From NCBI RefSeq assembly GCF_024703995.1, contig NZ_JAMXQV010000039.1, forward strand, positions 1-64,000: a stretch of 64,000 nt of DNA, in the 5' to 3' direction. Position numbers and translations under genes: made by a program. Every line of letters starts with the position of its first letter. The first letter of the stretch is position 1. The DNA is from Amycolatopsis iheyensis. GTDB taxonomy: Bacteria; Actinomycetota; Actinomycetes; Mycobacteriales; Pseudonocardiaceae. This document shows positions 58,816-64,000 of this stretch, piece after piece. The notes beneath the pieces were generated by a model. That model was not told where the DNA came from and ran no database searches. It worked only from the letters and a program-made list of their open reading frames with translations.

Positions 58816-60048
58816 ATGGGAAAACTGACGCGCCGCGCCCGGGCGAAGGCGGACTACCTCGGCTTCATCGGCGCCCGGGAGTGGCCGCTCGCCGCGTCCG
58901 GGCTGGGCGTCGTCCTCGGGGTCGTCACCATCCTGCCCAGCGCCGTCGGGGTCGTCCTCTCCGTCGTCGCGCTCGGGCTCGGCGTCGCCACCTTCGCCCG
59001 CGACGTCCGGCTGCTGCGCCGCCGGTGGGCCGGCTTCGAGTTCACCACCATCGCCGCGCCCTTCCCCACCGCCGAGCTGCCGCCGCCGCCCGCGTACCCG
59101 GCCTCGGCCTACGTCGCCGTGCCCGCTCGCGGGACCGCGCTGGTCAGCGCCGCGATCGACCGGGACCTCTGGGCCGAACGGCACACGATCGCCCTCGCCG
59201 AGGAGCCGTACCGGTTGCCGCCCGCGCTCAAGGCGACCGCGCCGCACGTGCTGCCGCTGCGGGCCCGCGGCCGGCTGCTGTTCAACGGCCCGGTCGTCGG
59301 CATGCGCGGCGACCCGCTGCCCGCCGCCGGTGCGCGACCCGCGCCGATCCGGCTGCACCGCGCCCGGTTCTTCGACGCCGTCTGCTCGAACGAGCTCGGC
59401 GCGCTCCGCATCACCCGCGCCGACTCCGGCGAGGAGTACGACCTGCGCAAGGCCGAGCTCACCGACTCCGCCGGCGCGCTGCGCGAGCTGAGCGGCAGCG
59501 ACCTGGCCGACCTCGTCGGCGTCTCGACCGTCGCCTTCACCACCGACGGCAAGCTCGTCACCGTCCGGCAGTCGTCGCTCAACTCCGTGAGCGGGCTGCT
59601 GCTCGCGCCGTCCGGCAGCGGCTCGCTCGAGCCGCGGGACCTGCGCACCGGGGACGGTGGCACCCGCCGCCTGCTGCACACCGCGGTCTGCGCCGGCATG
59701 GACCGCGAGCTGTGCGAGGAGAGCGGGCTCAAGCCCGGCGATGTCCGCTCGACGAAGCTGGTCGGCTTCGCGCGCTGGATGGAACGCGGTGCGAAACCCG
59801 AGTTCTTCGGCCTGACCGAACTGGCCGTCGACAGCACCGAGGTCGCCGGGCGCCGGCCGGTCAGCGGCGAACGGCTCTACAGCGCCGGGCTGACGCTCTT
59901 CGACGTCGACCTGCCCGCGATCGGCGACGCGCTCGCCGCCGGCGTCCCGCTGAGCGAGGCACTTCCTCAACGGCTCTGGGAAGACGGCTCCCTGCCGCTC
60001 ATCCTGGCGCTGCGCGCCGCGGCGGCGTGGCAAGTCGCGCGGGTTTGA
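58816..60048 (+). CDS. membrane-anchored protein with Nudix-like motif
   Basis: 410 residues from ATG 58816. Two adjacent hydrophobic segments (residues about 24-60, WPLAASGLGVVLGVVTILPS and VGVVLSVVALGLGVATF) anchor the N-terminus. The rest is soluble and contains a Nudix-box-like stretch RELCEESGLKPGD at Arg297; the consensus Gx5Ex7REUxEExGU lacks its first Glu, where Thr is found, so activity is doubtful. The region before (RLLHTAVCAGMD) follows the Nudix strand pattern. Upstream GTG 58799 is possible. No close family recognised. Confidence 0.7.
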   Translation: MGKLTRRARAKADYLGFIGAREWPLAASGLGVVLGVVTILPSAVGVVLSVVALGLGVATFARDVRLLRRRWAGFEFTTIAAPFPTAELPPPPAYPASAYVAVPARGTALVSAAIDRDLWAERHTIALAEEPYRLPPALKATAPHVLPLRARGRLLFNGPVVGMRGDPLPAAGARPAPIRLHRARFFDAVCSNELGALRITRADSGEEYDLRKAELTDSAGALRELSGSDLADLVGVSTVAFTTDGKLVTVRQSSLNSVSGLLLAPSGSGSLEPRDLRTGDGGTRRLLHTAVCAGMDRELCEESGLKPGDVRSTKLVGFARWMERGAKPEFFGLTELAVDSTEVAGRRPVSGERLYSAGLTLFDVDLPAIGDALAAGVPLSEALPQRLWEDGSLPLILALRAAAAWQVARV

Positions 60049-60100
60049 CGGATGTGCCCCTGTTCTCCGCGTGACCGGACCGCTACGATCGTCCGCAATT

Positions 60101-60119
60101 GTTAGGAAAGTTCCCTAAC
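60101..60119 (+). promoter_or_regulatory. GTTAGG-N7-CCTAAC operator upstream of csxA
   Basis: GTTAGGAAAGTTCCCTAAC (60101-60119) has perfect 6-nt arms around 7 nt. It lies 48 nt before the csxA start. Chitosanase genes of actinomycetes are reported to carry an AGGAAA-type palindrome bound by the ROK regulator CsnR, which this resembles. TACGAT (60084-60089) may be the -10 box just upstream, so binding would block elongation or initiation. Confidence 0.55.
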
Positions 60120-60166
60120 GATGGTCCGCTGTCCCCACGCCGCCGTGGTGCCTAGGAGGCGCGCTA

Positions 60167-63100
60167 GTGAGCTATCGGCAGAGAAGAACCCGGACCTTGC
60201 TGGCGGCGGCGACGCTCGCCGTCGCGCTGAGCGGGGCGACCGTTCCGGCGGCGACCGGGCAGGAGCCGGCGAAAGCGGCGGTCACCGCCGCGGGCCCGGC
60301 CACCGCGGTCCCCGGCTTCCTGATCCAGACGTCGGCGCAGGTCAGCGACGACTCGGCGGTCTCGAAGCCCGGCTACAACACCAGCGGCTGGTACCCGGTC
60401 GGCCCGCGCTCGACCGTCTACGCCGGCCTGCTGGCCAACGGCAAGTACGCCGACCCGTTCTACTCGACGAACATGAAGAACGTGCCGACCGCGGACTTCA
60501 AGGTCCCCTGGTGGTACCGCACCGACCTGAGCGTCACCGACACCACCCAGCGCACCTACCTCGACTTCAGCGGCGTGCTCTCCAAGGCCGACGTCTGGGT
60601 CAACGGGACGCGCGTCGCGGACAAGACGCAGGTCACCGGCGCCTACACCCGCCACGACCTGGACATCACCGCGCTGGTGAAGGCCGGCACCAACAGCGTC
60701 GCGTTCAAGGTCTACCCGAACGACCCGAACAAGGATCTGTCGATGGGCTGGATCGACTGGGCGCAGACCCCGCCGGACCAGAACATGGGCATCGTGCGGG
60801 ACGTGCTCGTCCGGCGCAGCGGCCCGGTGGCGCTGCGCGGCGGCCACGTCGTCACGAAGCTGACCGGGACCAGCCACGCCGACCTCACCGTGAAGGCCGA
60901 CGTCCGCAACGACTCGGCGGCCGCGGTGTCCGCGACGGTCTCCGGCACGGTCGCCGGGAAGCCGATCAGCCAGACCGTGAACCTGGCGGCCAAGGAGAAG
61001 AAGACCGTCACCTTCGGCGCGGTCGGGCTCGACAACCCGCAGGTCTGGTGGCCGGCCGGGATGGGCGGGCAGCCGCTCTACGACCTCGACCTGTCCGCGA
61101 GCGTCGGCGGCGCGGCGTCGGACACCTCGCACTCCAGCTTCGGCGTGCGCACGGTGACGGCGAACAAGAACTCCAGCGGCGGCCGGTCGTACACGATCAA
61201 CGGGCGCCCGCTGCTGATCAAGGGCGGCGGCTACTCGCCGGACCTGTTCCTGCGCTGGAACGAGCAGTACGCGGCGGACAAGCTCGCCTACGTCAAGGAC
61301 CTCGGGCTCAACACCGTGCGCCTGGAGGGGCACATCGAGCCGGACGAGTTCTTCGACCTCGCCGACCGGATGGGCGTGCTGACACTGCCCGGCTGGGAGT
61401 GCTGCGACAAGTGGGAAGGCCAGGTCAACGGCAGCGAGAAGGGTGACCCCTGGACCGCCGCGGACTACCCGGTCGCGAAGGCGTCGATGACCGCGGAGGC
61501 CGAGCGGCTGCGCGATCACCCGAGCGTCATCTCGTTCCTGATCGGCAGCGACTTCGCGCCGGACGCGACGATCGAGAAGAACTACCTCGACGCGCTCAAC
61601 GCCGCGGACTGGGCCACCCCGGTGGTCCCGGCCGCATCGGCGAAGTCGTCGCCGCAGCTGGGCTCGTCGGGCATGAAGATGAACGGCCCGTACGACTACG
61701 TGCCGCCGAACTACTGGTACGACAAGGCGCACAACGACCTCGGTGGCGCGTGGAGCTTCAACTCCGAGACCAGCGCCGGGCCGGACATCCCGACGATGGA
61801 CACGCTGAAGCGGATGATGTCCTCGAGCGAGCTCGACACGATGTGGAAGAGCCCGTCGACCGCGCAGTACCACCGGTCGTCGTCCTCGACGTTCGCCAAC
61901 CTCAAGCTCTTCGGCGACGCGCTGACCAACCGCTACGGCAAGCCGGCGAGCCTGGACGACTTCGTCCGCAAGGCGCAGCTGGCGCAGTACGAGAACGTCC
62001 GCGCCGAGTTCGAGTCGCACTCGCGCAACTTCAGCGACAGCTCGAACCCGGCCACCGGGATCATCTACTGGATGCTCAACAGCGGCTGGACGTCGCTGCA
62101 CTGGCAGCTGTTCGACGCCTACCTCGACCAGAACGGCTCCTACTTCGGGGCCAAGAAGGCGAACGAGCCGCTGCACATCCAGTACTCCTACGACACCAAG
62201 TCGGTCGTGGTCGTGAACCACAACCACGACGCGGCGTCGGGCCTCACCGCGTCCGTGAAGCTGTACAACCTGGACGGCACCGAGAAGTTCACCCAGTCGA
62301 AGGCGGTGTCGGTGGGCGGTGACGGCGCCAAGACCACGGCGCTGACCATCGGCTCGGTGAGCGGGCTGTCGACGACGTACCTGGCGAAGCTGGTCCTGAG
62401 CGACTCCTCGGGCAAGGAGGTCAGCCGCAACGTCTACTGGCTGTCCACCAAGGCCGACACGCTGAACTGGGACTCGAGCGACTGGTACTACACGCCGCAG
62501 TCCGCCTACGCCGACCTGTCCGGGCTGACCGGCCTGGCGCAGGTGTCGCTCGGGTCGACCGCGACGTCGACCACCAACGGCGACGGCACCACGACGACCA
62601 AGGTGACGCTGACGAACGGCTCGTCGGCCAAGGTGCCGGCGTTCATGGTCGACGCGCACGTCCTCGGCGCGGCGGGCGCGCCGGTGCTGCCGGTGCGGTG
62701 GACCGACAACCAGGTCAGCCTCTGGCCCGGCGAGTCGACCACGCTGACGGCGACCTACCGGACCGCGGACCTCAAGGGCGCCAAGCCGTCCGTGCGGGTC
62801 GCGGGCTGGAACACCGGGACGAAGACGATCCCGGCGGACGGCACGGTCGACCCCGGTCCCGGCAACCCGGTGGACTACCAGGCCGAGGACGCGGCGATCA
62901 CCAACGGCGCCGCGGAGTCGAACCACGCGGGCTTCACCGGCACCGGGTTCGTCAACTACGACAACGCGACCGGCAGCGCGGTGGAGTTCACGGTGAACGC
63001 GGCGTCGGCGGGCGGCGCGAACGTCGTCCTGCGGTTCGCCAACGGCACCACGGTGAACCGGCCGATGGACATCTCGGTGAACGGCACGAAGGTGGCGTCC

Positions 63101-63244
63101 GCGGTGGCGTTCGGCGGCACCGGGAACTGGGACACGTGGCAGACGATCACGCTGCCCGTTTCCCTGGCCGCCGGAACGAACAAGATCAAGGCGACCGCGA
63201 CGACCGCCAACGGCGGCCCGAACGTCGACAAGATCACCGTCTAG
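60167..63244 (+). CDS. csxA: secreted exo-beta-D-glucosaminidase (GH2, CBM35)
   Basis: 1025 residues from GTG 60167, with AGGAGG 7 nt before. Signal peptide (MSYRQRRTRTLLAAATLAVA, cleavage near ATGQE), then the GH2 sugar-binding, Ig-like and TIM-barrel domains. Matches A. orientalis CsxA in recalled stretches (QTSAQVSDDSAVSKPG, DPFYSTNMKNVP, YDYVPPNYWYDK). The acid/base Asp462 in FLIGSDFAPD and nucleophile Glu534 in WSFNSETSAG are spaced as in CsxA (Asp469, Glu541). A C-terminal CBM35 (VDYQAEDAAITNG to the end, about 125 residues) binds chitosan or its uronic-acid parts. It releases glucosamine from chitosan ends. A long hairpin follows its stop. Confidence 0.95.
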   Translation: MSYRQRRTRTLLAAATLAVALSGATVPAATGQEPAKAAVTAAGPATAVPGFLIQTSAQVSDDSAVSKPGYNTSGWYPVGPRSTVYAGLLANGKYADPFYSTNMKNVPTADFKVPWWYRTDLSVTDTTQRTYLDFSGVLSKADVWVNGTRVADKTQVTGAYTRHDLDITALVKAGTNSVAFKVYPNDPNKDLSMGWIDWAQTPPDQNMGIVRDVLVRRSGPVALRGGHVVTKLTGTSHADLTVKADVRNDSAAAVSATVSGTVAGKPISQTVNLAAKEKKTVTFGAVGLDNPQVWWPAGMGGQPLYDLDLSASVGGAASDTSHSSFGVRTVTANKNSSGGRSYTINGRPLLIKGGGYSPDLFLRWNEQYAADKLAYVKDLGLNTVRLEGHIEPDEFFDLADRMGVLTLPGWECCDKWEGQVNGSEKGDPWTAADYPVAKASMTAEAERLRDHPSVISFLIGSDFAPDATIEKNYLDALNAADWATPVVPAASAKSSPQLGSSGMKMNGPYDYVPPNYWYDKAHNDLGGAWSFNSETSAGPDIPTMDTLKRMMSSSELDTMWKSPSTAQYHRSSSSTFANLKLFGDALTNRYGKPASLDDFVRKAQLAQYENVRAEFESHSRNFSDSSNPATGIIYWMLNSGWTSLHWQLFDAYLDQNGSYFGAKKANEPLHIQYSYDTKSVVVVNHNHDAASGLTASVKLYNLDGTEKFTQSKAVSVGGDGAKTTALTIGSVSGLSTTYLAKLVLSDSSGKEVSRNVYWLSTKADTLNWDSSDWYYTPQSAYADLSGLTGLAQVSLGSTATSTTNGDGTTTTKVTLTNGSSAKVPAFMVDAHVLGAAGAPVLPVRWTDNQVSLWPGESTTLTATYRTADLKGAKPSVRVAGWNTGTKTIPADGTVDPGPGNPVDYQAEDAAITNGAAESNHAGFTGTGFVNYDNATGSAVEFTVNAASAGGANVVLRFANGTTVNRPMDISVNGTKVASAVAFGGTGNWDTWQTITLPVSLAAGTNKIKATATTANGGPNVDKITV

Positions 63245-63249
63245 TCGCG

Positions 63250-63292
63250 GACCGAGGGCGGCACTTTCCCTACGAAAGTGCCGCCCTCGGTC
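63250..63292. terminator. 18-bp perfect hairpin overlapping a stop codon
   Basis: Arms 63250-63267 and 63275-63292 are exact reverse complements (18 nt) around 7 nt. It starts 6 nt after the csxA stop and overlaps the stop codon of the convergent carboxylesterase by 2 nt. The core GGCACTTT/AAAGTGCC is shared with the palindrome at 41143-41190. Confidence 0.75.
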
Positions 63293-64000
63293 ACGTCCAG
63301 AGGAGGCGCTGTTCGCGGTCCGGGTCGGCCGCCGTCGTCGAGACGTCGTCGAAGATCCGGGTGACGCGGTCGGCCGTCGTGTAGCGCGGCCAGCCCGGGT
63401 CGCCCGTGGCGATGAAGCGGACCCAGGCGTCGAACATTTCCGTCGCCATCGCCTGCATCCGCTCGGCCGGGAACGTCCGGCCGGCGAAGAGGAACCGCCA
63501 GTTCTTGTTGCGGATGTCGTCGAACACGAGCGGCAGGTCGAGCCCGTGCGGGGCGCCGAGTCCCTTGCCTCGCGGCGCGATCCGCCAGTCCAGCCGGTAC
63601 ATCCACGCGTCCGGCTGCTTCTCGGCGAAGCGGATCGCCGGGATCCACCAGTCCCCCGCGGTCAGCGCGCGGTTGCGGGTCTGGTCCTCGGGCCAGTCGA
63701 GCAGGGCGTCATACGCCGCGACGGCCTTTTCGATCTCTTCGGCGGTCAGCATCGTCGAGCCGACGCCGAGCAGCTTCGCGCCACCCGACTGCAGCCAGCT
63801 GAACAGGTCTTCCTCGTCGGCCGTGGTCCCGATGAGCAGCGGGACGCCGCGCACGCCGTCGAGCGGGCGTTCCGGCAGCAGCTCGTCGCCGACGACCACG
63901 CGGTAGGTCACCTTGGTTCCGGAAACCGCCGAAACCCGTTGCTGTGCTTCGAGAATCCGCTTCACGGGCAACGTCGCCAGGTCCGAAGGCGCGACGTCCA
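63291..64000 (-). CDS. carboxylesterase, type B family (C-terminal part)
   Basis: Open frame from the right edge to the TGA at 63291-63293, about 235 codons. Opening text seen here (DLATLPVKRILEAQQRV, then VGDELLPERPLDGVRGVPLLIGTTADEEDLF) is the C-terminal half of COesterase-type lipases/esterases; the catalytic acid lies in the ADEEDLF segment and the catalytic histidine in APHGLDLPLVF (near residue 165 of the visible part). The N-terminus with the nucleophilic serine is outside the window, so full identity is not known. Convergent with csxA. Confidence 0.85.
   Translation of the reverse strand, partial: DVAPSDLATLPVKRILEAQQRVSAVSGTKVTYRVVVGDELLPERPLDGVRGVPLLIGTTADEEDLFSWLQSGGAKLLGVGSTMLTAEEIEKAVAAYDALLDWPEDQTRNRALTAGDWWIPAIRFAEKQPDAWMYRLDWRIAPRGKGLGAPHGLDLPLVFDDIRNKNWRFLFAGRTFPAERMQAMATEMFDAWVRFIATGDPGWPRYTTADRVTRIFDDVSTTAADPDREQRLLWT

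Overview
The window is chromosomal DNA from a high-GC actinomycete, most likely Amycolatopsis or a close relative in the Pseudonocardiaceae. Three things point there: the extreme G/C bias at third codon positions with many GTG starts; a block of core genes in the order known from mycobacteria (uvrA, infC-rpmI-rplT-trmH, pheST, argCJBDFR..H, mpg, tyrS); and a GH2 enzyme that closely resembles CsxA, the exo-beta-D-glucosaminidase described from Amycolatopsis orientalis. The identification rests on recalled family sequences, not on a search.

Layout. 1-0.45 kb: the 5' end of a 16S rRNA gene read leftward, with its leader. 0.45-9.9 kb, all leftward: tyrS, a 3-methyladenine DNA glycosylase, and the arginine operon argC-J-B-D-F-R-(argG remnant)-H, whose genes overlap by 1-4 nt. 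The full-length argG expected between argR and argH is missing; an 87-codon ORF carrying two pieces of ArgG sequence is in its place. 9.9-14.2 kb: a WYL regulator, a small DNA-binding-like protein, a secreted Tap-type peptidase and an AlkD-like protein. 14.3-21.6 kb: pheT, pheS, a DUF6159 membrane protein, a TrmH-type methyltransferase, rplT, rpmI and infC (leftward), then a DUF1844 gene.

21.6-46.4 kb is an accessory metabolic block set into that core. It holds a GntR regulator with ACC deaminase (acdS); a divergent D-amino-acid locus (RidA, IclR, PfkB kinase leftward; D-amino-acid deaminase, D-aminoacylase, GntP/DsdX-type permease rightward); a Tat-exported lactonase-fold protein; a sugar ABC importer without its ATPase, followed by a GH20 hexosaminidase; an M64 peptidase; a CitAB/DcuSR-type two-component system divergent from dctA; an HxlR/MFS pair; and a lipoprotein-ECF sigma-anti-sigma-SRPBCC operon behind a SigL-type promoter.

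46.4-64 kb: uvrA, an acyltransferase, an MBL hydrolase, a NERD-like/UvrD helicase with a C-terminal Cys/His cluster, secreted and DUF proteins, a pair of little-known proteins (one with a degenerate nucleotidyl-cyclase-like region) preceded by a 14-codon ORF with a perfect Shine-Dalgarno, a Crp regulator, rnhA, a YchJ protein, a membrane-anchored Nudix-like protein, csxA with a strong upstream palindrome, and the C-terminal part of a type-B carboxylesterase that runs off the right edge.

Recurring themes: tight translational coupling by ATGA, GTGA or TGATG overlaps; unusually long perfect hairpins at gene ends (16-24 bp arms, no U-tract); and amino-sugar use (ABC importer, GH20, CsxA). No insertion sequence, CRISPR array, tRNA gene or prophage was recognised.
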